Of a stretch of DNA of 64,000 bases, positions 11,871 to 21,659 are shown piece after piece. The notes beneath the pieces were generated by a model. It was not told the origin of the DNA, did not search any database, and worked only from the letters and a program-made list of their open reading frames with translations. Source of the DNA: Puccinellia tenuiflora (lineage: Eukaryota > Streptophyta > Magnoliopsida > Poales > Poaceae); assembly GCA_012064385.1 (NCBI GenBank), contig QRDG01000141.1:1-64000 (forward strand), given 5' to 3'. Numbering within the stretch: position 1 is the first letter of the stretch; every line of letters begins with the position of its first letter. The translations under genes and the position numbers were made by a program.

Positions 11871-12065
11871 GCCTGGCCCAGAGGCAAGCATGCGCTACGT
11901 ATACCGTCACTGGCTTGGAGGAGGAGGTGTCGAAGAACACAGAACCTGGCGGCGGCTGGCTCTCTCTCTCTCTCTAACCCCAATTCCCCTTCCTGTTCCT
12001 CGAATTCTTGTATCCAGATCCTTGTACCCACTGAATTAAATCGAGATAGTATCGGGAGCGTAACA
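11729..12065 (+). repeat. 3' LTR of the Gypsy element
   Basis: 337 bp, same ends as the 5' LTR. Its first 142 bp also encode the C-terminal tail of pol. Followed by the CATTT duplication. Confidence 0.95.
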
Positions 12066-12089
12066 CATTTTTGGTGGACATTTGAGTGA

Positions 12090-12212
12090 AAATATTTCAC
12101 TGCAGTTCTTTAGCTCAAAAGGGGTTTATATTACTGGAGATAGGTTACTCAGCGACAGGAATGCTCCTCTTCCTAAGGACGTTGTGAAGATGGATCTTGA
12201 AACATTAAATAA
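12090..12212 (+). pseudogene. Exon-like fragment, unknown parent
   Basis: An open stretch reads SSKGVYITGDRLLSD and RNAPLPKDVVKMDLETLNK, then meets a GT (AAG|GTATCT at about 12212) that looks like a splice donor. It is non-repetitive and lysine/aspartate-rich. It lies in the Helitron just after the Gypsy insertion, and with 5820-6002 may derive from one captured gene. I do not recognise the family. Confidence 0.35.
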
Positions 12213-13400
12213 GGTATCTCAATGCAGGTGTATCTCATTGCCAATTTTTTCTTGTCCATGTCATATAACTCTTGCCCCGTGCACATTACTAACTGAATCT
12301 ACACTACTTATGGAGAATGACTGTCACATGGATTTCACTTCCAAGCCACACCGGCTATCTGGATCTCAGCCCTGTGCTAAAAAATACCACTCGCTGGCGC
12401 AGTCATATAACACGTAAAATTTCAGAAGTTGTTGTTTGTAGTCCTCCTGCTTGTATGATCCAAAATTTTATCTGTGTGATTGATGAATCAACACAACAAT
12501 TTGTTCAAGCTGGATGTCAACTGAACCTGGCTTTTGTGGCAGTGGAGAGTACCTTCAGATAGTCAATCGTTCTATTTACATGAACTTTGCTTTCAGATAT
12601 GGATTTCAGATATGGCTTAGCTATCTATTTGCTGGAATTGGTTGTCTATGGGCGAGTATCATGTTGGTTTAGATGAATGTTAGGGGTTCTGCATGCTATT
12701 GTGAAAGAGCATGGGATCAAATTCATATTGCAGCAGGTAGCAACTGTGTAATATTCTTTTGACAGTTTTGGTGTTATGAATCAGTTTTGAAAATACTAAA
12801 ACATGGTGTTAAGATTTCTCTTCAGAAATGGCATTGATGTATTAGATCTTAAGCTTAATTTGGGTACTAAAACATGGTGTTGCAGATCAGTTTTACCTCA
12901 TAACCCTAGCTATGATTGTTTAATTTTCCCAATGTTTACTAGATAGTAGATAGATTAGATATTAAGGTCACTCTCTAGGTGGTGGAATCACTACAAGAAG
13001 GAAACTAATGTTTCTATTTGTACATAATGGTATCATCGGTATGAGCGTGTATAATAGAAAAACTTACATTGATTGTCTAATAATTAGATACCGAGTACTA
13101 CTAGATGTGTTTCTTTTGATTTTATCATTTTCGTACTCCAGTACCAGTAGGGCAGTAGGGACTTTAAGTATGCAATTACTGCTTTACATCGAAAGTATTA
13201 TTAACCTTTGATGTTGTGTGCTGACCAATAACAACTCAAATTGTCTTTTTTTAGAAATCAATCTGGTTAAAGAGGAACATAAAAATAAATATTTCGAGAA
13301 TTAATGTAAGGTGTTGTACAAGTGGATTTACCTGACTAGGTCTTTTTCTGATAAGAACATTGCCACTTCTATTTATTTTTTCATTATATTACATTTATTA
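12213..13400. other. AT-rich Helitron interior
   Basis: No convincing coding region. The CACTA-like terminus near 12990 is the only other structural feature noted. Confidence 0.4.
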
Positions 13401-14039
13401 GCTGAGACGTGCATTGCACGTGCAAACTTACTAGTATATACTATATGCGCGCGCATGGACACCGACGAGGGTGAATTTCGCCAACCCCCTTTTCCGGTGG
13501 GAAATATTCGATCCGAGCCCGACTTTACATCACCTCCGCGATCGAAAGGTGCCATGGCGATCCGGCGCAAAACAATGGACCGGAAATGGGAGAATCTCGT
13601 AGTACCAGGGGCCTGTTTGGTTGCTCAGGCCATTTTTGGGTTCCCATCTTCGTGGCTCTGCCGGGCCTGCCCCGAGGGAAACGCGGCCGGAGTCAAGATA
13701 TGCAGCCCGTTTGTTAGGCTGCATGTCGATTTTCTTTTTTGGCTATTTATTTCGGATTTTCGTGTTTGGTTCTCTGCAAACTTGGTTACATGGTGTTTAG
13801 AAGCAGTGCACACATGTTTGGTTGCATGCAGGTTTAATGATGTGCTCACCACTTTCAAAACTGGTGACCTTACCACCTTGTGACACACATGAAGACTATT
13901 AGAGTTAACAAAGCACCTGATAACGGCCAATCGGTTCACTAATAGAAGTCTTACTTACTTACATAACATCAGGGGAAAGCACACACCCTGATTAAAAGTA
14001 GCAGGGGAACGCAAACACCCTGATCAAAATGAGTTCTGG

Positions 14040-14276
14040 GCATTGTAAGCCCGGGTTAACAACTAGCAGGGGCATATCATGCCCTAAATCAGAACTAAAC
14101 AGGGTCATCCCATGCCCTTGATCAACACTAACAGGGGCATAGCATGCCCCTGATCAAAATGCACTACTTAAGAGGGGTATCCCATGCCCCTGATCAACAC
14201 TAACGGGGGCATAGCATGCCCCTGATCAAAATGCACTACTTAAGAGGGGCATCCCATGCCCCTGATCAACACTAAG
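14040..14276. repeat. Tandem palindromic repeats (GGGGCAT...ATGCCCC)
   Basis: At least two copies of a unit of about 70 bp (14127-14276), preceded by diverged copies. Each unit holds two small palindromes, GGGGCATAGCATGCCCC and GGGGCATCCCATGCCCC (one copy has T for the C), each followed by TGATCA, and separated by AAATGCACTACTTAAGA. The arrangement is regular enough to form hairpins at about 35-bp spacing. Confidence 0.75.
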
Positions 14277-14286
14277 CACACTGATA

Positions 14287-14830
14287 CTAGCCGTGCTCAG
14301 GACAAGCGTACCATCTGGCCGTGGACTCCATGCTCTTGTAGATGTCGATCTTGAAGCATGTTGTCGTGAGCTTGAAGACTACGACGTCGTCTTGCTCCAG
14401 GTTGTACCTGTAGACGACCTCTGGCCAGTGCCTCCCCAGCACAATCTCGTCTGTGTTCTTGAAGTATCTCACCTGTACATGCTCGTCGCAGTACTTGCAA
14501 GCGCCTATCGGAATGCACCGAGGAAAGGGGTATAGCGAGCCAGCTCTTCAAAGCAACATGGAATGACCTTGGGATGACTAGCATCTTCAGGCCCCCCAGG
14601 TCGAGCTGCGCGTAGAATCGTCGCGGCAGCAGGGGTCTTGGCAGGTGGCCGATCCTTGGCCTCTTCCCCTTCCCCATCTTCAGCAGCTCCAGCGCCTCCT
14701 CTTCCCTTCCAGGCAGAGCAGGCTTCTAAAGCCTGCTGTTGAAGGGGATGATGGACTGCATTGGCACGAGTGGCTCAAACCCTGGAGGCACATCCGGAAT
14801 ATCTGGCTCGGCCTTGGCACATGGACCAGT
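14287..14830 (-). pseudogene. B3-domain-like gene, broken
   Basis: On the minus strand the reading starts with an acidic, proline-rich part (AEPDIPDVPPGFEPLVPM), then GREEEALELLKMGKGKRPRI, then a B3-like fold: FYAQLDLGGLKMLVIPRSFH, later YFKNTDEIVLGRHWPEVV and DDVVVFKLTTTCFKIDIYKS, ending CPEHG and TAG at 14287-14289. Alternating strands ending in a GDxxxFKL-type motif are typical of plant B3 DNA-binding domains. A TAG at 14726-14728 and a frame change near 14515-14525 break it. It lies inside the TIR element, so it is probably captured and not functional. The upstream GC-rich exon at 15242-15553 may belong to the same gene. Confidence 0.6.
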
Positions 14831-14859
14831 GCACCAGCAATGCACAAGCAATCACATTG

Positions 14860-15125
14860 GTAGATGGAGCAAGAAAACCCCAAATCAAGCACATATGCAG
14901 ATGGAGCAAGAAAACGCCAAATCAAGCACATCGAAGCAACCAAATGTGCATTAGGGACAAGCAATGCGCAAGCAAGCTAATCTAGAAGTGCACCAGCAAG
15001 CAAAAGCAAGCAATTACATGTGCATATCAAGCAAGAGAACCCCAAATCAAGCACATGTGCAGATGGGGCAAGAAAACCCCAAATCAGGAAATGTGCATTT
15101 CGGGCAAGAAAACCCCAAATCAATC
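14860..15125. repeat. Irregular direct repeats (CAAGAAAACCCCAAATCA)
   Basis: Five or more imperfect copies of GGCAAGAAAACCCCAAATCA, most with GCACATGTGCAGATGG next to them. They lie in the intron-like part of the TIR element and have no coding value. Confidence 0.7.
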
Positions 15126-15241
15126 AGTTCATGTGGTTCTAAACTACAGATGGGACCACGTACTACACTTGTGCTTGCAAATCGTACTACAGATCGGGCA
15201 TGCACAACAAACCCTAAGCTAATCGGGGAAAATCTTCTTAC

Positions 15242-15553
15242 CCAAGCAGGCGGCGCGGAAGGTGCAGATGGTGTAGACGGTGGAGCTGGGGGAGGCGGCG
15301 TTGTTGAGGAGGATGGCCGTCCGCTCGACGAGCCAGGGATGCAAATCCCCACAAGCGGCGGCGCGGGCATCGGCCCCATCCCACACACGGGGGACGGCGC
15401 CCGCATAGCTGGAGGCGCAAGGCTAGCCATTGATGGCCCTGGAAGGGATGCGGCCGCTGTTGCCGCCGACGATGATGCGGCCGCCGTTCGGGCCGACCCT
15501 CTACACACGGGGGACGGTGCCTGGAAGTGGCGCATGAGCTCCGACGTCGACAT
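15242..15553 (-). pseudogene. Possible first exon of the captured B3-like gene
   Basis: Minus-strand ATG at 15551-15553 opens MSTSELMRHFQAPSPV and continues 104 codons, rich in alanine, serine and proline, to a donor TGG|GTAAGAAG (GT at 15240-15241). The peptide is low-complexity, so homology cannot be judged. Orientation and distance fit a first exon for the B3-like pseudogene, with 14830-15240 as the intron. Upstream at 15595-15619 is a run of 25 G. Confidence 0.4.
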
Positions 15554-15949
15554 CGGCTTCGCCAAGAGCGGGAGTGCGCGTCGTCGCCGGGGGTGGGGGG
15601 GGGGGGGGGGGGGGGGGGGACGGCGCAGCGGTGGACGAGGTCTGGCCATTGGGCGGTGCGGTGGTGAGGAGGGGCGGACAAAATGGGGTTTGGGCGGTGA
15701 GGGGAGTGGGGAGTTATGCCGAAACGTCCCGTCTCCTGCGCTTCCCAACGCGTGTGAGGCAGAGGCACGCGGAGCTCTCCACGGCCTGGCCCTGGAAAAA
15801 CGGCCGATTCGGCCGTTCCCCGCGGGCCTGGCTGTGGGTGCTTTAAGATTCGTGCACATGCGGGCTTCAGGACGGGGCAAGCCACCAAACAACCCGTTTT
15901 TAGATGCGCAAAACCTGGTTGAGTACTCAGTGGGCTACCAAACAGACCC

Positions 15950-16320
15950 TAATAATCACCAACTTATCAGCAGCAACGCACGAGCCTGCTACTGTTGCTG
16001 TCGTACTATCATCAACAGCTCCGTATCACCCTAATAATAAGTACTCAAGGAGTACTCCATATAAGCAAGTAAGAAGATTATGATTGTCAGAGCCCGGCCA
16101 GAATAAATACTGTAGCTGGCACCGTGCTAGCTAGTTTTACTGATGAGAAAGGCGTGTGGATTATCTACGGTGTCTGCATGCCGGGCTGGCTAGCTTGCGC
16201 GCGCGATCAAAACGGATCGGTCGATCCGTTTTCGGACCAGACGTTTTTGCTAGATAGGGAAGGAGATCGATCACGCAGGTTTCCGTTTTGGGCGTACATA
16301 TGTATACGTATCGTCTCAGG
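15950..16320. other. No gene recognised
   Basis: Between the TIR element and the TTCCCTTTT cluster. It contains an inverted motif AAAACGGATCGGTCGATCCG at about 16209. Nothing else is supported. Confidence 0.3.
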
Positions 16321-16329
16321 TCCGTTCTC

Positions 16330-17265
16330 TATTCCCTTTTTTCCGCCAGGATGAACGGTCGTCGTATAAAATTCGGAAATATCGATTGGATCTATTCCCT
16401 TTTGTTCGAGCGGTTTCCGACCAGGGACATTTACCTAATACGGGAAATATGTTGTTTATGCGCGATAACTGTTTCCGTCCGGCTGACTTTTCTGAGCGGA
16501 CGTCCCTATTCCATTTACGAGTTTCATCTATTCCCTTTACTAGTCGTAATCTCATTTTTTTCTTACGCGCGCTGGTTTTGCACCAAATAATTTTCCTTTA
16601 CCTGATATATTTTAGAACGGTCCTGATAAATAGCAATTTACTTTTGATACGAAAACAAAAACGACTCGATTTTTTTACAAGAAAAATCTAAATAAAAAAA
16701 TCAATTCCCTTTTTGGGCTAGTGATTTTTTAGGGTAAATTAAATAGGTGGGTAATCGGAAAGAAAGTCCACTTCCAATTGGGCAGGTCCAACGTATGCGC
16801 GCTCGATCGGAAGGAAACTGTCGATCAATTTTTCTGATCGACGATGTATTGCTAAATACGGAAAGAGTAATATTCGCGCAAACTTTCCTTTATGGCCTGT
16901 CCGGTTCTATTCCCTTTTCCCGTGCTCGACCCAACGGGCCGACCGGCTGGACCGGATTCTATTCCCTTTTGCACAACACGCATCTAGCTGAGCCTATTCC
17001 CTTTTTGACAATACGCATCTAGCTGAGCCTATTCCCTTTTTTACAACGCGCATCTAGCTCGCGCGCTCGTATCTCTAAAAAAAAAGCTTGCGTGTTCGTA
17101 AAGAAGTGTTTTTGCTTTTCTGGCTGGGCTGTTTTCGCATCGATAACTATTCCCTTTTCTTAGCCCCGCTGTTTTCGTGCAAAGAAATAATTCCCTTTTG
17201 GCGCGAAAAAGACAGGATTTTCGTACTTTTAATAAAAACCAATAAAACAATTCCCTTTTTGGGCT
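16330..17265 (+). repeat. Cluster of about 11 TTCCCTTTT motifs
   Basis: The nonamer TTCCCTTTT or a one-base variant recurs near 16332, 16395, 16532, 16704, 16909, 16962, 16997, 17032, 17149, 17190 and 17250. Three copies (16962-17055) belong to a short tandem duplication that also holds CGCATCTAGCTGAGCC. The region has no domain-bearing ORF. Motifs in the opposite orientation (AAAAGGGAA-like) are scattered at 20730-21090. This resembles subterminal transposase-binding arrays of large DNA transposons. Confidence 0.55.
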
Positions 17266-17699
17266 AGTGATTTTTAGGTAAAATGTAAATGGGTGGGATA
17301 TAGAAAAATCTCACTTCCAACTAGTATAATCCCACTTCCAACTAGTATAATTTTATTGAACAAATAATATCTACCACTTTCTACCTGTACAAAAAGTTTG
17401 AGCAAATAAAAAAAATAAAACAATAAAAAAGATTAGATATTTTAGTTGCAAAAAGATTGGAAAATCCCACTTCCAAGTAGTGTAAACCTTTTTGTACAAA
17501 AATAAACTACCACTTCCTACTATTATGACAACATACAAATGTTACCAACCGCATATGTAGTAAGGTGAATAATCATTTGTTCAGGATGAAAAATCATAAC
17601 AGTTGTAGTACTGGAAGAAAATCACCACACTTATTTCAAAAAGAAGACTAAAAAGAATGTAGAAAATCATCATACTAGTTTCATCAGACAGGGATAGTA

Positions 17700-19418
17700 A
17701 AAACTTTATTATCAAGACTATAGTCTATATGTTATTGATGTGAGCAGAACTTGTATGATGTTACCAATCAAATATTAAGAAAGTTATGGGGCAGAGAAAA
17801 CTACGTATTATTACCAAGACTTTGGCATAAAAGTTATCGATATGATCAAAACTATTGTTATGTTACCAGCCACATATCAAATATGTTATCAGTGTGGGCA
17901 TGATAAAACTTTATTGCCAAGGCTATAGCCTACAAGTTATTAATGTGAGCAAAACTAGTATGATGTTTGCAATCACATATCAATCAAGTTATCAGTCGGG
18001 GAATACTAGGCATTATTACCAAGACTTTGGCATAAAAGTTATCGATGTGAGCAAAACTAGTACGATGTTACCAGCCGCATATCAAGCAAGTTATCAGGCG
18101 GGGATACTAAAACTTTATTATCAGGGCTATAGCCTACAAGTTATCAATGTGACAAAACTAGTAGGATGTTACCAGACGGATATCGAACAAGTTATCAGGC
18201 GGGGATACTAAAACTTTATTATCAGGGCTATAGCCTACAAGTTATCAATAATGTGACAAAACTAGTAGGATGTTACCAGCCGCATATCAAACAAGTTATC
18301 AGGCGGGGATACTAAAACTTTTTTATCAGGGCTATAGCCTACAAGTTATCAATGTGACAAAACTAGTAGGATGTTACCAGACGCATATCAAACAAGTTAT
18401 CAGGCGGGGATACTAAAAGCTTTATTACCAAGACTACAACCTACAAAATTATAATGTGAAGAAAACTAGTATGATGTTACCAATCGTATATCAAACAAGT
18501 TATCAGGCGGGGGAAAACTAGGCCTTATTACCAAGACTTTGACATAAAATTCATCGATGAGCAAAACTAGTACGATGTTACCAGCCGCATATCAAACAAG
18601 TTATCAGGCGAGATATACTAAAACTTTATTATCAGGTCTATATACTACAAGTTATCAATGTGAAAGAAAACTAGTATGATGTTACCATATGGATATGAAA
18701 CAAGTTATCACGCTGGGGATACTACAAACTTTATTACCAAGACTATACCTTATAAGTTATCCATGTGAGAAAAGCTAGTACGATGTTACCAGCCGCATAT
18801 CAAACAACTTATCAGACGGGGATACTAAAACTTTATTAGCAGGGTTATAGCATACAAGTTATCGATGTGATCGAAAAGCTAGTATCATGTTACCGTACAC
18901 ATATGAAACAACTTATCATGTGGGGGATACTAAGCATTATTACCAAAAACTATAGCCCTACAAATTACTGATGAAGAAACAAACTAGTATAATGTTACTA
19001 GTCGCATATCAAGCAAGTTATCAAGCAGGGTAAAACTAGACATTATTACCAAGACTTTGGCATAAAAGTTATCGACGTGAGCAAAAATAGTACGATGTTA
19101 CCAGCCGCATATCACGCAAGTTATCTACTAGGGTAAAACTAGACATTATTACCAAGACTTTGGCATAAAAGTTATCGACGTGAGCAAATTAGTACGATGT
19201 TACCAACCGCATATCAAACAAGTTATCTACTAGGGTAAAACTAGACATTATTACCAATACTTTGGCATAAAAGTTATCGACGTGATCCAAATTAGTACGA
19301 TGTTACCAACCGCATATCAAACAAGTTATCAGGCGGGGGATACTAAAACTTTATTAGCACGGCTATAGCATACAAGTTATCTATGTGACCGAAAAGCTAG
19401 TATCATATAGCCGTACAC
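17700..19418. repeat. Tandem array of about 101-bp units
   Basis: Successive starts of CAGGCGGGGATACTAAAA at 18095, 18196, 18300 and 18401 give a unit of 101-104 bp. Each unit carries GATGTTACCAGCCGCATATC followed by an AAGTTATC box. Two subtypes are interleaved: one with ATCAGGGCTATAGCCTACAA, the other with ACCAAGACTTTGGCATAAAA. Edge copies are diverged. The array resumes for a short stretch after the hAT insertion (20511-20600). A 118-codon open frame at 17855-18211 is a product of the repeat and not a gene. Confidence 0.85.
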
Positions 19419-20502
19419 AGGGCCGGTCCTGAGATTTCGAGGATCCGGGACAAAAGTAAAATTTTAGGCCCCTTAATATAAATAAGTAAGCATATGTGTT
19501 AGCGAAATAGAAATTAAACAAGAGAAGCGAGAGACAATTTTTTACATGGAAAACCTTTACGGGAAAAAAACCACGGACGCACGAAGACGTATTTTACTAT
19601 GATGGAGGAGTATTACAATTTCAACATACCCTAAAATTTCAACACTAGCAGATTTTGTATGAGATGAATTAAATACGGGCTCATGATCACTCACATTGTT
19701 ATCGTCCGTCTTGCTGTCAACATTGTCTTCTCCATTGATCTCATCTTATAAATTAGCATTGCTTTGTCCCCCCCCCCCCCCCCCCCCCCACACACACACA
19801 AGAACTAACACCAACTCGTCTGGATTTGTTTGAAGTGCTCACATTACTGTTCAAAAAATTGTAAATATATCCTCTCTGCGAATCTACCATTTTCTTATCA
19901 TCTTTTATCCTTTTCCTTTTTGCAGCAGCATCAGATAAAGACTTCATAATAACATCGGAGAAAACTACTACTCAAAATTGGGGCCCTGCCTGAACAACGT
20001 GGACTACAAATTTAGAGAAGATCGAAATTAATCAATCAAAGTACCTAGATCCGACAATATAGCGGTTGACGATCGGAAATACTGGAACCACTCAGTCAGA
20101 AAATCAGACGTGGGTGTACGGGACGGCGCTCAGGCGTGAGCGTGCGGCGGCGACGGGAGCAGGAGATCTGTTGGTTTTCAATCGAATCGTGTGTGTGCGT
20201 CGAGGTCGTGGAACGGTTAAAGGGCCAATCGATCGAGCTAGCTATCCGTGTCCCTCTCCAGCAGGTACACGGATCGATAACTCAGCTGGCCTATCGATAG
20301 TTGCCTCTTCTCTCACGGAAACAAGCAGATCAAAAGACTAATCAGCCAAATTACGTACATAGTGACGGATAGGGTATTTGCCATTTATTTTTTTTCTACA
20401 TGCCATATACAGCCTACTATATACATATATATCTACAGGGCCCTTAAAACATTTGGACCCGGGACAGCCGCCCCTCTAGCCCCCCCTCAGGGCCGGCCCT
20501 GA
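19419..20502 (-). mobile_element. hAT element nested in the tandem array
   Basis: The ends are AGGGCCGGTCCTGAG and CTCAGGGCCGGCCCTGA, flanked by CCGTACAC direct repeats (19411-19418 and 20503-20510). An 8-bp duplication fits hAT. A minus-strand open frame (19753-19947) begins KSLSDAAAKRKRIKDD and continues SQRGYIYNFL, like the N-terminus of hAT transposases of the DUF4371 group. A run of 22 C (19768-19789) breaks it. The rest is decayed. Confidence 0.75.
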
Positions 20503-20510
20503 CCGTACAC

Positions 20511-21280
20511 AGATCAAACAACTTATCTAGCACACACAAGTTACTAGGATAAACACTAGTAGAATATGTTACGAATAACCTAGCAATGAAGTGACCAATC
20601 AAATACAAGTTCCTATATCCATACTAGTAGAAAGTGCTATTTATATTTTGTTATTGTTTTTTATACTACTAGAAAGTGATTTTTTTCTATCCCCACCCAT
20701 TATTTTTACCCATGAAAAACCACTGGCCCAAAAAGAGAATTAAAAATAAATTTGGTCTAAGAAAAACATTTTTTACAAAATACATGTTTCTATAAAAAGG
20801 AATAGAAGAAAAAAGAGGTGTGACCAAAAAAGGGAAGAGATGCGATGATGAAAAAAGAAAACTAAAAAGGAAATTGGTCAATAATTTTTTGATACAAGAT
20901 ACATATTATCATTACACACAAAAAAAAAATAGAAAAAGGGAAGAAAAACGATGATGCAGCTGAAGAGATGCAGATGAAGAGATGCATGCATGCACTATTA
21001 TAAAGAAAAGCACAAATCGGGACATGCATGCAGGGGTAGCTAACATTGATTAATTAGCCAGTAAAAAGTAAATAAAGGAAAAGAAGAAAGGGAATAGGGG
21101 TGGAGGCAAGTAATCGATCCAACACTAAAAGACAAAAGAAAAGGAAGACGCTGCCCGGCCACGCTGGCTCGCGCGGGAGGACGCGGGATGAGTCGACCGA
21201 GCGCACTCGCGCGCTCGCGGAAAAGCAAATTCGTCTGCATGCGGCCATCGACATCAGCTGTCACTGTCCGCGCGAAGCAG
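20511..21280. other. Resumed array end and inverted AAAAGGGAA motifs
   Basis: A few diverged tandem units are followed by AT-rich sequence. About 20690-20760 is an imperfect inverted copy of 17249-17320: GGGCTAGTGATTTTT and AAATGGGTGGGATA on the left match CACTGGCCCA and TATCCCCACCCATT on the right. Several purine-rich AAAAGGGAA-like motifs lie at 20730-21090. Together with the left cluster this suggests the two ends of one large element. Confidence 0.45.
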
Positions 21281-21289
21281 CGAGCCAAA

Positions 21290-21650
21290 GACATTAAGAC
21301 AGCATCTCTACGTGCGTACAGCCACGACTTGACGGTGGAGTCGTCGCGCGTCCAGGTGGCGTCGACGACGGCGGACGGAGCATCCTTGGCGATGTGAGGG
21401 GAGAGCTCGTACCTGCCGAGGGTGGTGAGGAAGAGCTCCCGCCAGACGGCCAGAGGCCGTAGTTAGACTCGGCGAGATCCAGCACGATGGNTTGAGGAGG
21501 CGTTCCGAGGGGCTCGGCCTGCGACATTGAGGTAGATCGAACTGGTTTGATATGGAGGCAGTCGGGGATGGGGACGGGGACTCTGCCGCCGGAGGGCCTG
21601 GAGCTCGAGGCAAGAGAGATTTGGAGCCGCCGCGGTCCTATATATATATA
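21290..21650 (-). pseudogene. Gag-like (Copia type) retroelement fragment
   Basis: On the minus strand one frame reads LDLAESNYGLW and a shifted frame continues FLTTLGRYELSPH-like sequence to VDATWTRDDSTVKSWLYA. This is the pattern of the N-terminal gag domain (DUF4219/UBN2 type) common in plant Copia elements and related host genes. At least one frame change and an undetermined base (N at 21491) interrupt it. A TATATATATA run at about 21641-21650 lies upstream on that strand. No RT or integrase is present nearby. Confidence 0.5.
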
Positions 21651-21659
21651 GCTTGACGG

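Larger units (their letters stand above)
6544..12065 (+). mobile_element. Ty3/Gypsy chromovirus LTR retrotransposon (Reina-like), full-length
   Basis: The 5522-bp element has two 337-bp LTRs (6544-6880, 11729-12065), both bounded by TGTTACG...CGTAACA, and a CATTT target duplication. I found no difference between the LTRs by eye. A methionine-tRNA-type primer site follows the 5' LTR and a purine tract precedes the 3' LTR. The interior encodes gag, protease, reverse transcriptase, RNase H and integrase, in the Gypsy order, with a chromodomain-like tail. Small size, short LTRs and the chromodomain suggest the Reina clade. The coding region is broken by a gag/pol frame change and a stop in RT. 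Confidence 0.95.
5062..13434 (+). mobile_element. Helitron, interrupted by a Gypsy element
   Basis: The 5' end is A|TCTAAACTACTTATAAAAG at 5062. The 3' end is CTAG at 13431-13434 followed by T. Nine bases before CTAG is a hairpin, ACGTGC-ATT-GCACGT (13407-13421). TC start, 3' hairpin, CTAG end and insertion between A and T are the Helitron hallmarks. Without the nested Gypsy element and its duplicated site the unit is about 2.85 kb. It has no Rep-helicase gene and appears to carry pieces of host genes. A CACTA-like end (CACTACAAGAAGGAAAC, about 12990) lies inside with no partner found. Confidence 0.65.
13608..15949 (-). mobile_element. TIR transposon carrying a B3-domain gene fragment
   Basis: The left end GGGGCCTGTTTGGTTGCTCA and the reverse complement of the right end (GGGTCTGTTTGGTAGCCCAC) form an imperfect inverted repeat of the GTTTGGTT type found in grass Harbinger-like elements. 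TAA follows the right end, but I see no matching TAA on the left, so the superfamily is unproven. The interior has palindromic tandem repeats (14040-14276), a broken B3 gene on the minus strand, a repeat-rich intron-like part (14860-15120) and a GC-rich first exon. No transposase is seen. Confidence 0.5.

Noticed and set aside
12985..13010. CACTA transposon terminus (CACTACAAGAAGGAAAC)
   Set aside because: Only one end is visible, with no partner and no 3-bp duplication, so a CACTA element is not called.
14040..14276. CRISPR-like array of palindromic repeats
   Set aside because: The host is a plant, the units are directly adjacent without unique spacers, and the array lies in a transposon.
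17855..18211. 118-codon open frame in the tandem array
   Set aside because: The peptide repeats with the DNA unit and is broken in neighbouring units, so it is a by-product of the array.
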